A DNA stretch of 32,200 nt from Patescibacteria group bacterium (GCA_023484305.1 JAMDAL010000001.1:1-32200), one strand, 5' to 3'. Numbered from the stretch's first letter, positions 16,201 through 25,500 are shown. Notes: generated from the letters alone by a model not told the origin. Translations and numbers: made by a program.

Positions 16201-17689
16201 ACTCTTTTATTCCCCTAAGATATACTGCCTGCCATGGTTGATAGTTGGAATAAAAAGTTTTCTGAAAAATAACCTGGCCGTTTCTTTCCACCTTATAATC
16301 AAAAGAAGCCTTGGCTCCCCAGGCGCTAAAATCAACCTGTTTGATTTCGCCTTTGGGCAAAGCCGGGTCGTCCTGATACAGGTCGGGCGGCGCAGGCGTT
16401 TGGTCCCAGACCACAGGCTTGGTTAAGGTTACATGGCGGTTGTCCTTTTGTCCATAAAGATCAAAGGTGAGCCGGTAGTTGGCGGTGTCGGTTATCGCCT
16501 GAACTAAAATATAATGTCCGGTGTCGTTTTTAATTTTCAAATCGTTGGTCGGGCTGTAAACTGTGGCATCAATTCCGGGCGGGCTGTCCTGTTCGTAGTA
16601 GCCGACGCGGTAAGCATGGGCCCAGCGTTCCACAATCGGCAGGCCGGCGTTAAGGGCAGAGCGAAAAAGGGTGGTGGAAACCTGGCAGACTCCGCCGCCG
16701 TCTCCCAAAATAGTTTTGCCGTCTTTAATAATATACGCCTGTTTATAGCCGGTAAAAGCAGAAATATCTCCAAGCGCCCGGTTAAACGAAAAAGTTTCTC
16801 CGGGAGCAATTAAAACGCCGTTTAAACGCGAAGCGGCCAGAGATATATTGTAAACCCGGTTTTCTATGGAATGATAAAAAGTGGAAGTTCCTGAACCGAT
16901 TAGTTCTTTGATGCCGTAATCGTTGGCGCGATCCGTGGTAATTTCCGGTTTAACCAAATTAACGGTTAAAGGGATATCAATTTCAGTTGGCGTTAAAGAC
17001 AGGGCTGTTAAGCCGTCGGCCTTTTTTCGGAAGGAATTTTCGCTTTCACTTTGATTTAATCTGCGGCCGTTTTTTGAGATTTGGAAGCTGACCACGCGGT
17101 TGTTTTCAAATCGGAATAAAGCGTTTTGCGGGGCGATATTAATTTGTCCGGCCAATAGTGTTAATATTTTTTGCAGTTGGTTTTGGTCATAGGAAACGGA
17201 CAAGGACAGTTGCAAGGGGTTTTTATTGGCAAATAATTTTAAGTATAAATCGGAAAAAAAATTGCCGCTTCTGCCCAACAGATAAGCCTGGTCGGAAAGC
17301 AGTTTTGCGTTATAACCCAAATTTAACTCTGCGGCGCTGGCAGTGGCGGCAAAATTTTCATAGCTGAAAGTAAGACGCAGATTTTTAAATTTATTGTTTT
17401 GGTCTATAAAATATTTTTGAACCTCCTGTGGGCTTTTTCCGCCCAAATCAACTCCGGCAATGGTTATGCCGGGATATACTTTGCCCTGGTATGTTTTTTC
17501 AAACGACAAATAGTAAAACAAAAAAAGAATAAAAAGGCCCAATATACAGCCGGCTAGAAAGAAGAAAACCAAAACACTCAAAGAGGTTTTTGTCTTTTGG
17601 GTTTTATCCTCATATATCAATCCTTCTTTTTCCCGGATAAGGGTTGAGCGCTGATATTTTTTTCGTCGGGGTTTTTTGCTTTTGGCCAT
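16199..17689 (-). CDS. VanW family protein, membrane-anchored
   Basis: N-terminal basic stretch plus TM; GVLIAPGETFSFNRALG, DGGGVCQVSTTLFRSALNAGLPIVERWAHAYRVGYY. Confidence 0.9.
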   Translation of the reverse strand: MAKSKKPRRKKYQRSTLIREKEGLIYEDKTQKTKTSLSVLVFFFLAGCILGLFILFLFYYLSFEKTYQGKVYPGITIAGVDLGGKSPQEVQKYFIDQNNKFKNLRLTFSYENFAATASAAELNLGYNAKLLSDQAYLLGRSGNFFSDLYLKLFANKNPLQLSLSVSYDQNQLQKILTLLAGQINIAPQNALFRFENNRVVSFQISKNGRRLNQSESENSFRKKADGLTALSLTPTEIDIPLTVNLVKPEITTDRANDYGIKELIGSGTSTFYHSIENRVYNISLAASRLNGVLIAPGETFSFNRALGDISAFTGYKQAYIIKDGKTILGDGGGVCQVSTTLFRSALNAGLPIVERWAHAYRVGYYEQDSPPGIDATVYSPTNDLKIKNDTGHYILVQAITDTANYRLTFDLYGQKDNRHVTLTKPVVWDQTPAPPDLYQDDPALPKGEIKQVDFSAWGAKASFDYKVERNGQVIFQKTFYSNYQPWQAVYLRGIKE

Positions 17690-18021
17690 AGCTTAATTTT
17701 AACAGATAGAAGACCGGCGGCAAAATAATTTAAGCGGCACAAAATTTCGCGTACGCTACAGCTTGTGTCAGTTGTGTCTGGAAGATATTGATAAGAAGAA
17801 GTAAGCTGTGGGCAGAAAAATACAGGCATATACTTAGGGCTTGATGGCGCTATATAAAGATAAATAAAACTTTTTAATGCGTGAAGTTTTGTAAAAAATG
17901 CCACAGCAAAAAATTATAAATATTAAAATTATAAATATTATGTATTTTATACCACAAAAAAACTATTTTGACTGACCCCTTGCACTTCTTGCTAATTTTT
18001 TCTAGACTGGAAATACCACTT

Positions 18022-18150
18022 GTCATTCCCGCGCAGGCGGGAATCTATATGAGTATTGTTCGAACAGCGAGAACTTCTCACTTTCTGCCTGTCCGGCAGG
18101 CAGGCGTTCGAAGAATATATTTATGGATTCCCGATTAGACCGGAAATGAC
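18022..18150. repeat. Composite palindromic repeat: GTCATTCCCG shell with TATTGTTCGAA...GAGAACTTCTC...TTCGAAGAATA core
   Basis: Same architecture as 22342-22458; shell alone at 14956-15024. Confidence 0.85.
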
Positions 18151-18160
18151 AAATGTAAAA

Positions 18161-19489
18161 ATGAAAAAACTGTTTTCTGTTATCTGTTTACTGTTTTCTG
18201 TTTTTCTTCTTTCCGGATGTAATTTGCCGCTGGTGGGGCAGTTGGGCAGTCCGCAAAAAGTTACCCTGCAATATTGGGGCTTGTGGGAACAGCCGCAGGT
18301 TATACAGTCTCTTATTAACGATTATCAAAAGCTTCATCCCAACGTTACCGTAATTTATAAAAAAATGTCGCCGCAAAGCTACAGGGAAACCATTACCGCG
18401 CGTTTGGCCGAAGGCACCGGTCCGGATATTTTCCGCTTTCATAATACCTGGCTGGCGATGTTAAAAAACAATTTGAGTCCGGTGCCAAGTTCGGTAATGA
18501 GCGCGGCCCAAATGGACAGCAGTTTTTATCCCGTGGTGAAAAAAGATTTAAAAATCGGCAGCCAGTATTACGGCCTGCCTTTGGAAATTGATACTTTGGG
18601 GCTTTACATTAATACGGACATCTTAAATGCCGCCGGGGAAAAACCGCCGGCAACCTGGGAGGATTTTAAAAATTTGGCGCAAAAACTGACAGTCAAGGAC
18701 GCCGGCGGAAAAATTCTGACCGCCGGCGCGGCAATAGGTACAACCAATAATGTGGAACACTGGAGCGATATTTTAGGATTAATGATGCTGCAAAACGGTA
18801 CGGATATGAATAAAGTCGGCGCCACAGTTTTATCCGACGGCAGCAATGCCGGAGTTGACGCCTTAAATTATTATGTTTCCTTTGCCAAGGGCGACAGCCG
18901 GGTTTGGGACGATACGCTGGATAACTCCATGAATGCTTTTGCTTCCGGGAAAACCGCGATGTTTTTCGGTCCTTCCTGGGAAGCCTTTGATATTAAAACG
19001 CTTAATCCTTCCGTTAATTTTGAAGTGGTGCCGGTGCCGCAGCTTTCCGGAACCAATATCACCTGGGCCACATACTGGGTGGAAGGCGTTGCCCGGCGCA
19101 GCAAAAACCAGCAGGCTGCCTGGGATTTTCTTAAATTTTTATCCTCACAGGAAGAACTGAAAAAGTTTTACAGTCTGTCTTCAAATCTGCGGCTGTTTGG
19201 AGAACCCTATCCTTATATCAGCATGGCGTCTTTAATAAACAGCGATCCTATTGCCGGAGCTTTTGTCAAACAAGCCCCAAATGCCACATCCTGGTATTTG
19301 GCCTCGCGCACTTTTGATAACGGTTTAAACGACAAAATGATTGCCTATTTTGCCGATGCGGTTAACGGAGTTTATAAAGAGACAACTACGGCCAAAAGCG
19401 CCCTGGAAACCGCGGAAAAAGGGGTTAATGCTCTCTTGGTTCAGTATGGTCTAAGCTCCGGTAATGCCGGACAAGCTCCGAGCCAATAA
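18161..19489 (+). CDS. Extracellular sugar-binding lipoprotein (ABC SBP family 1)
   Basis: Lipobox LLSGC; VTLQYWGLWEQPQVIQSLINDYQKLHPNVTV, ARLAEGTGPDIFRFHNTW, FASGKTAMFFGPSW. Confidence 0.88.
   Translation: MKKLFSVICLLFSVFLLSGCNLPLVGQLGSPQKVTLQYWGLWEQPQVIQSLINDYQKLHPNVTVIYKKMSPQSYRETITARLAEGTGPDIFRFHNTWLAMLKNNLSPVPSSVMSAAQMDSSFYPVVKKDLKIGSQYYGLPLEIDTLGLYINTDILNAAGEKPPATWEDFKNLAQKLTVKDAGGKILTAGAAIGTTNNVEHWSDILGLMMLQNGTDMNKVGATVLSDGSNAGVDALNYYVSFAKGDSRVWDDTLDNSMNAFASGKTAMFFGPSWEAFDIKTLNPSVNFEVVPVPQLSGTNITWATYWVEGVARRSKNQQAAWDFLKFLSSQEELKKFYSLSSNLRLFGEPYPYISMASLINSDPIAGAFVKQAPNATSWYLASRTFDNGLNDKMIAYFADAVNGVYKETTTAKSALETAEKGVNALLVQYGLSSGNAGQAPSQ
18166..18205. repeat. CTGTTTTCTGTTATCTGTTTACTGTTTTCTG repeat within SBP signal peptide
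   Basis: aaactgttttctgttatctgtttactgttttctgttttt; shared segments with 14707-14740 and 30744-30775. Confidence 0.65.
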
Positions 19490-20441
19490 TAACAAGAATA
19501 GATGCCAGAGGTACGGCAAAAATCGATCCCCAGACTCCGGCGACTTTTAAGCCGACCAAAAAAGACAAAAGGACCACCACAGGATGAATGCGCATAGCCC
19601 TGCCCCAAAGCTTGGTAGCCAAAATATTAAGTTCCACCTGCTGAATAATAAAAATAACAAAAGTCAGCCATAAGGCCGAAGGCAGCCCGAGCGTTAAACC
19701 GGCGATAAAAGGCGGCAAAAGGCCCAAAAGAGGGCCAATTATCGGGATAACTGTCAGTACCGCAGAAAGAAAGCCGGCCACCAGGGCAAAGGAGGGCACA
19801 AAAATCTGCAAAAATATAAAAACAATCAGCCCGAAAATAATTCCCAAAACCACCTGAACCCTGATAAATCCGGCAAAAGTGTTGTCAATAACGCCCCGGA
19901 AATACTCAACCTCTTTATGGTAATTGTTTGGTACAAGAAGCAAAAACCACTGCCAGATTTTTTGTTTGTCCAAAAGAAGATAAAAAGATAAAAATAAAAT
20001 AAAGAAAAAATAAAAAAGGAAAGATGCCACCCTGCCGGCAATGGTCACAGAATTTTCCAGAACCGAAAAACTGACGTCCAGAATTCTGTTGGCCCAGCCC
20101 GGAATGTAGCGGTTAAAAGTGGGAGCCAGCGTAAGCAAATTGTTGATCTGGGCCACAATAATTGGCACGGCTAAAATAAACAGCCCAACAATAAAAACCG
20201 TAAAAACACCGTATATAACAAAAGCAGCGCCAAGACGGGAAACCCCCATTTTGATTAAACGCTCCAAAAGCGGTTCAAACAAAAAAGAAATAAGCCAGGA
20301 TAAAAGCAGGACCAGAATAATGTCAGAAAAAAGATAAAGAAACTTTAAAACATAACTGGCCAAAAACAGGGCCGCAACAACAGAAAGCATAATAGAGAGA
20401 AGACGCAGAGAACCGATTTGGTCAGATAAATTTTTAAACAT
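19425..20441 (-). CDS. AI-2E family transporter (PerM/TqsA-like)
   Basis: Multi-TM; LLLSWLISFLFEPLLERLIKMGVSRLGAAFVIY, IPIIGPLLGLLPPFIAGL, RIHPVVVLLSFLVGLKVAGVWGSIFAVPLASIL. Confidence 0.9.
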   Translation of the reverse strand: MFKNLSDQIGSLRLLSIMLSVVAALFLASYVLKFLYLFSDIILVLLLSWLISFLFEPLLERLIKMGVSRLGAAFVIYGVFTVFIVGLFILAVPIIVAQINNLLTLAPTFNRYIPGWANRILDVSFSVLENSVTIAGRVASFLFYFFFILFLSFYLLLDKQKIWQWFLLLVPNNYHKEVEYFRGVIDNTFAGFIRVQVVLGIIFGLIVFIFLQIFVPSFALVAGFLSAVLTVIPIIGPLLGLLPPFIAGLTLGLPSALWLTFVIFIIQQVELNILATKLWGRAMRIHPVVVLLSFLVGLKVAGVWGSIFAVPLASILVIIGSELVRHYRSLDHTEPREH

Positions 20442-20465
20442 ACAACTTATGCTATCATACGGATA

Positions 20466-21347
20466 ATGAAAATAACAAGCTCGCAAATTCTGGCAATTTT
20501 ATACGCGGATATTTTTGATTATCCGTTAAAAAAGGATGAGTTAGAAAGGTGGCAGATAAAAGATAGGTATAAAAATTATAATGATTATAACAATTATAAA
20601 GTTTATACTTATAAGAACGGTTATTTCTGCCCTTACGGCCGAGAAAAAATCATTAATCTTCGTCAGCAAAGAAAAAAATATTCACAGCAGAAAATTCATC
20701 TGGCAAAAAAAACTGTCCAACTCTTACAAAAAATTCCTTTTATAAAACTGGTTGCCATTACCGGTGCCTTATCTATGTATAACAGTCCGCAGGAGGACGA
20801 CATAGATTTATTAATTGTGACGGAAAAAAACCGTTTATGGATTTCCCGATTTTTAGTTTCCATTTTCTTAGATGTGTTAGGAAAAAGAAGAAGGCCAAAA
20901 GATACAAACTTTCAGGACAAAATTTGTCTAAATATGTTTTTAGAAGAATCAAAGCTGCAAATTCCCCGGAGAGAACAAAATTTATACACAGCCCACGAGG
21001 TTTGCCAGATTATGCCAATTTACAACAAACTGCAGACGTATGAAAAGTTTCTGTCGGCAAATAAATGGACGAAGAAGTATTTACCAAACGGAGTCGACAA
21101 TAGGATATTAGGATATTATGATACCAGGCGAAATAAAGATAAATCACGTATTATCGTAATATCGAAATATCATAATATCATCTTAGATTTTCTTGAATAC
21201 ACAGCCTATAAACTGCAGTATATTTATATGAAATCCAGAATGACCAGGGAAACAGTGGAAAGAAAAAGGGCATTCTTCCATCCTCTGGACAGAACCAATT
21301 GGGTTTTAAAAGAATTCAATAAGCGATTAAAAGAGATTAATTGGTAA
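20466..21347 (+). CDS. Nucleotidyltransferase-fold protein
   Basis: VAITGALSMYNSPQEDDIDLLIVTEKNRLW (G-S/x10-D-D like); 293 aa, contains the 75-bp element. Confidence 0.65.
   Translation: MKITSSQILAILYADIFDYPLKKDELERWQIKDRYKNYNDYNNYKVYTYKNGYFCPYGREKIINLRQQRKKYSQQKIHLAKKTVQLLQKIPFIKLVAITGALSMYNSPQEDDIDLLIVTEKNRLWISRFLVSIFLDVLGKRRRPKDTNFQDKICLNMFLEESKLQIPRREQNLYTAHEVCQIMPIYNKLQTYEKFLSANKWTKKYLPNGVDNRILGYYDTRRNKDKSRIIVISKYHNIILDFLEYTAYKLQYIYMKSRMTRETVERKRAFFHPLDRTNWVLKEFNKRLKEINW
21105..21179. repeat. 75-bp in-frame peptide-coding palindromic element (copy B)
   Basis: Encodes ILGYYDTRRNKDKSRIIVISKYHNI; internal dyad GATATTATGATA ... TATCATAATATC. Confidence 0.9.
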
Positions 21348-22323
21348 ACTCCTGGGCAAACATTTCGCCGTAGATGCCGCCATTAATAACTCCAATTCCC
21401 ACCTTGCCAAACTCCGGATTTAAAATGTTGGCGCGGTGCCCGGGGCTGTTCATCAGTCCGGTATCGGCAATATCCACGCCGGGCGCATAGGCCAGATTTT
21501 CCCCGGCCGCCTCAAAACTGATACCGGCATTTTTCATCCGGTCAAAAGGAGACAGGCCTTCGGGCGTATAGTGGGAAAAATAACCGCGATTAAACATATC
21601 TTTGTCGTGCGCCCGGGCCAGATTTTGCAATTTAGCGTCTAAAACCAGGGGTTTTATGCCGCGGCTAACCCTTTGTTGGTTAACATAGTTAAACATCGTT
21701 TGTTCCGCGGCCGAATCAGGACTGTAATTGGCGGTGGTAAAATGCAGGTTGATGTTTTCGCTGCCCTGCGGGTTAACCGTTAAAAAGTTCAGAGTGTCGT
21801 TTACCGCGCCGCCAAAAATATTATTTAAGGTCTGTTCCAGCCTTTGCGTTTTATCAACCAGGGGTTTTCCCAGCCTTGAAGATTCAATGCCGGCTTTAAC
21901 AACAGGAGAAATAGGCAGGGAAATTAAAAGGGTTAAGAAAAATGCCAAAACGATAAGTCCGTTTAAAAAAGAGGGGATAAAACCCAGGAGCCTGTTGCCC
22001 GGATAAAGCAGGATGTTTTTGGGCAGTTTTTCCAAAAGCAGCTGGCTTAAAAAGGCCAGGATAACTTCGGATAGAAAGCCGGCCAGCAAAAATCCCAGGG
22101 CGTCGGCAATGCCCTTGGTCAGTGAGAAATTTCCCACCAGCAGATAGGAAAGCAGGCCGTAGGACTTAAGGGCCAGAAAAAACGAGCCGCCAAACACCAG
22201 AAGTTCCAGAAATCCAGACAGAAAACCGCGCCCGATTCCGTCCACGACAAACCACAAGAGAACCAGTATTATAATAAGGTCCACCCAGTTGCCGTGAAGA
22301 AGAGGAAGGTTAGGTGGTAACAT
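21337..22323 (-). CDS. CvpA-like membrane domain fused to CAP/SCP domain
   Basis: N-terminal DLIIILVLLWFVVDGIGRGFLSGFLELL (CvpA-like), C-terminal MFNYVNQQRVSRGIKPLVLDAKLQNLARAHDKDMFNRGYFSHYTPEG...MNSPGHRANILNPEFGKVGIG (CAP). Confidence 0.85.
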   Translation of the reverse strand: MLPPNLPLLHGNWVDLIIILVLLWFVVDGIGRGFLSGFLELLVFGGSFFLALKSYGLLSYLLVGNFSLTKGIADALGFLLAGFLSEVILAFLSQLLLEKLPKNILLYPGNRLLGFIPSFLNGLIVLAFFLTLLISLPISPVVKAGIESSRLGKPLVDKTQRLEQTLNNIFGGAVNDTLNFLTVNPQGSENINLHFTTANYSPDSAAEQTMFNYVNQQRVSRGIKPLVLDAKLQNLARAHDKDMFNRGYFSHYTPEGLSPFDRMKNAGISFEAAGENLAYAPGVDIADTGLMNSPGHRANILNPEFGKVGIGVINGGIYGEMFAQEFTN

Positions 22324-22341
22324 AAATTATATTTTTACCTT

Positions 22342-22458
22342 GTCATTCCCGGCCAGGAGGGAATCTATGTTATTGTTCGAACCGCCAACTGGCGGTGAGA
22401 ACTTCTCGCCTTGGGCTCGAAGAATATTGGTATAGATTCCTGCCTTCGCAGGAATGAC
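22342..22458. repeat. Composite palindromic repeat (shell plus core)
   Basis: gtcattcccggccaggagggaatctatgttattgttcgaa...gagaacttctc...ctcgaagaat...gattcctgccttcgcaggaatgac. Confidence 0.85.
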
Positions 22459-22524
22459 AGGATGTGTCTTGTTAAACAGTATACCATACTATAACAGTTT
22501 AAGTTTAATTCTGCTGGTGGTAAA

Positions 22525-24843
22525 ATGGCGGATAATATGGAAAATCAAAAATCAAAAATCAAAAATCAAAATAGAAATTATTCTTCGAACGAAGCGAGAA
22601 GTTCTCGGCCCTTGGCCTCGAACAATAATTTATCGTTTTTACGCAAGTTAAACTCGTTTTTCCTTTTTGCCAGTAACAAACAAATTAGCGTTACTGTTGG
22701 CGTAATATTTTTGTTTTTAGTGGCCAGCTTTTACTGGTTTATCTTAAAAGATTTGCCCTTTCCCACCCAGCTTACCAGCCAAACCCCTTCCCAGACCACC
22801 AAAATTTTTGACAGGCACGGGGCACTTCTTTATGAAATTTATGTCAACCAGAACCGGACCATTGTTCCCCTGTCGCAAATCCCTCTTTATTTAAGAGAAG
22901 CCACAATTTCCATTGAAGATAAGGATTTTTACCGTCACGGCGGCATTAACGTGGTTAACGGCATGCTTCGGGCCGTTAAGGCGATGGTGATTAACCGGCA
23001 GGGCTTGCAGGGGGGATCAACGATTACGCAGCAACTGGTTAAAACTTCGCTTTTAACCCCGGAGCGGACAATTATCCGGAAAATAAAAGAAGTCGTTCTG
23101 GCAGTTATCACCGATAAAATTTATAGTAAAGACCAGATTTTGGCTATGTATTTAAACAGAGTGCCATACGGCGGTACGGCCTGGGGGGTAGAAGCCGCCA
23201 GCGAAAAATATTTTAATAAAAAAGTCAGCCAGCTGGGTTTGGCAGAGAGTAGTATGCTGGCCGGACTTCCGGCCGCGCCGACACTTTATTCGCCTCTGGG
23301 CAGCCACCCGGAATTGGCCAAAAAACGCCAGGCGGAAGTTTTGGGGCGCATGAGGGAAGACGGTTATATTACCCGCCAGCAGGAAGAAGAGGCAGAAAAA
23401 GAAATTCTGCACTACAACTTAAACAGCCAGCAAATTAAGGCGCCTCATTTTGTGATGTATGTCAAAGATTTGCTGGAGAAAAAATACGGAGAAAATTTGG
23501 TGGAGCGGGGCGGACTTCAGGTGACCACCACCTTGGATTTGCCCATTCAAAATTTTGCCCAGCAAACCGTGGCCAGCGAAGTGGCAAAGTTAAAAACCCT
23601 GGACGTTGGTAACGGCGCGGCCCTGGTGACAGAACCGGCAACCGGAGAAATTTTAGCCATGGTGGGCTCAAGGAATTATTTTGACACCACTCACGACGGC
23701 AATGTTAATGTCACTTTGGCCTTAAGACAACCGGGCTCTTCTATTAAACCGGTTAATTATGCGCTGGGGCTTCTCAAAGGAGCCACGCCGGCGACCCTTT
23801 TTATTGATGAACCAACCTGTTTTGCCAATATTGCCGGACAAAAACCCTATTGTCCTGTTAATTATGACGGCAAATTTCATGGCCCGGTGCAGCTGCGGTT
23901 TGCCCTGGGCAACTCCATTAATATTCCGGCTGTCAAAATGCTGGCCGAAAACGGAGTACACAGCATGGTGGCAACGGCTTCGGCTATGGGGATTAGTACC
24001 TGGACTGATGAAAGCCGTTTTGGTTTATCACTAACTTTGGGAGGGGCAGAAGTGCGTATGACCGATATGGCTACAGTTTACGGCGTTTTTGCCAACGCCG
24101 GGGCCAGGGTTGACCTTAACCCGGTCTTAAAAGTGGTGGACAGTTCGGGCAGGGTTTTGGAAGAAAATAAACAGGCTTACAGCTGGGACAAGAAACAAAC
24201 CCATTCGCTTTTGGATATTAACGGCAAAAGAGTTTTACCCTGGGATGTCACCTATTTAATTTCCCACATTCTTTTGGATAATAACGCCCGGTCGATGGAG
24301 TTTGGAGACAACAGCCCCCTGCGCGTTTCAGGGCACAGCGCTGTTTCTGTCAAAACCGGCACCACTGACGATAAGCGGGATAACTGGACCATCGGGTACA
24401 CCCCTTCCTATGTCGTGGCAGTTTGGGTTGGCAACAATGACAATACGCCGATGAATCCGTATTTGTCATCCGGTATTACCGGGGCAGCGCCTATTTGGAA
24501 TAAGATTATGACCTATTTGCTAAAAGATTCCAAAGACCAGTGGCCCTTAATGCCGTCTGATATTGTTGGTATGCAGATTTGCAGCCTGTCGGGGAAGTTG
24601 CCCGGAGACACCGGGTGTCCCGCGCGTTTTGAATATTTTATCAAAGGCACAGAACCAACCCAGGTTGACGATAGCAGAAAGAATGTTTTAGTTGATAAAA
24701 CCACAGGAGGATTGGCCAAACCCGGACAGACGGATAACGTGGAAGAGCAAATGCACACCGTGGTCAAAGACGCTTTTACCGGCTTTTGTGTGGACTGTAG
24801 CTCCACCAGTTCTTCAACTTTGGTGACAACGTGGAAGTTCTAG
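22525..24843 (+). CDS. Class A penicillin-binding protein (GT51 transglycosylase + transpeptidase)
   Basis: ISIEDKDFYRHGGINVVNGMLRA, GGSTITQQLVK, RQPGSSIKP, SVKTGTTDDKRDNWTIGYTP (KTG), WVGNND. Confidence 0.95.
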   Translation: MADNMENQKSKIKNQNRNYSSNEARSSRPLASNNNLSFLRKLNSFFLFASNKQISVTVGVIFLFLVASFYWFILKDLPFPTQLTSQTPSQTTKIFDRHGALLYEIYVNQNRTIVPLSQIPLYLREATISIEDKDFYRHGGINVVNGMLRAVKAMVINRQGLQGGSTITQQLVKTSLLTPERTIIRKIKEVVLAVITDKIYSKDQILAMYLNRVPYGGTAWGVEAASEKYFNKKVSQLGLAESSMLAGLPAAPTLYSPLGSHPELAKKRQAEVLGRMREDGYITRQQEEEAEKEILHYNLNSQQIKAPHFVMYVKDLLEKKYGENLVERGGLQVTTTLDLPIQNFAQQTVASEVAKLKTLDVGNGAALVTEPATGEILAMVGSRNYFDTTHDGNVNVTLALRQPGSSIKPVNYALGLLKGATPATLFIDEPTCFANIAGQKPYCPVNYDGKFHGPVQLRFALGNSINIPAVKMLAENGVHSMVATASAMGISTWTDESRFGLSLTLGGAEVRMTDMATVYGVFANAGARVDLNPVLKVVDSSGRVLEENKQAYSWDKKQTHSLLDINGKRVLPWDVTYLISHILLDNNARSMEFGDNSPLRVSGHSAVSVKTGTTDDKRDNWTIGYTPSYVVAVWVGNNDNTPMNPYLSSGITGAAPIWNKIMTYLLKDSKDQWPLMPSDIVGMQICSLSGKLPGDTGCPARFEYFIKGTEPTQVDDSRKNVLVDKTTGGLAKPGQTDNVEEQMHTVVKDAFTGFCVDCSSTSSSTLVTTWKF
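22575..22631. repeat. Stand-alone core element inside PBP N-terminus
   Basis: aaattattcttcgaacgaagcgagaagttctcggcccttggcctcgaacaataattt; AAATTATT/AATAATTT termini; RC matches the core in 18022-18150 and 22342-22458. Confidence 0.8.
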
Positions 24844-24882
24844 CCGTCTATTGACATTACATATCTTTTGTCATATCATTAG

Positions 24883-25170
24883 ATGATGAAATATTTCGAT
24901 TGGGACGAGGTGAAAAACGGAAAACTTAAGGCTGAAAGGGATATTTCTTTTGAGGAAGCAATTATTGCCATAGAGGCAGAAGGCATTTTAGATATAGTTG
25001 ATCATCCTAATCAAAAACGCTATCCCGGACAAAAAATTTTCGTGGTCAATATTAACATTTACGCGTATTTAATTCCTTTTGTGGAAGATACGGAAAAAAT
25101 ATTTTTAAAAACCATTATATCAAGCAGAAGAGCAACAAAGAAATATTTAATAGAGAGGAGAAAAGTATGA
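24883..25170 (+). CDS. BrnT-like toxin
   Basis: FDWDEVKNGKLKAERDISFEEAIIAIEAEGI...TIISSRRATKKYL; 4-nt overlap with downstream RHH-like gene. Confidence 0.6.
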   Translation: MMKYFDWDEVKNGKLKAERDISFEEAIIAIEAEGILDIVDHPNQKRYPGQKIFVVNINIYAYLIPFVEDTEKIFLKTIISSRRATKKYLIERRKV

Positions 25171-25445
25171 AATATTTTGACTTAGACCAGGAAGAAAAAG
25201 AAATTTTACAGGCCTTGGAAAAAGGCAAATTAAAAAGCGCGGGAAATATTGCGAAGGTGAAAAAGCAATACGAACAATACGCTCGGGAAACTCTAGCCAA
25301 GACCAAAAATATTAATATCAGGTTGTCACAAAAAGACCTTTTAAAACTTAAGGCCAAGGCGGTTGAGCTTGGTTTGCCCTATCAGACACTGATAGCCTCG
25401 GCCCTGCATCAGTATGCGGGCAGGCCAGAGTCTGTTTTTGCATAA
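25167..25445 (+). CDS. Antitoxin with CopG/BrnA-like ribbon-helix-helix C-terminal segment
   Basis: INIRLSQKDLLKLKAKAVELGLPYQTLIASALHQYA. Confidence 0.65.
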   Translation: MKYFDLDQEEKEILQALEKGKLKSAGNIAKVKKQYEQYARETLAKTKNINIRLSQKDLLKLKAKAVELGLPYQTLIASALHQYAGRPESVFA

Positions 25446-25500
25446 ACCGTTAGAGAAAAGATGTTTATGAGGTTCTTAGACAAATGCAAAAGTAAAATAA

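Noticed and set aside
18056-18160. Extended N-terminus of the sugar-binding protein (MFEQRELLTFCLSGRQ...)
   Set aside because: This stretch is the composite palindromic repeat; the lipoprotein signal peptide starts at 18161.
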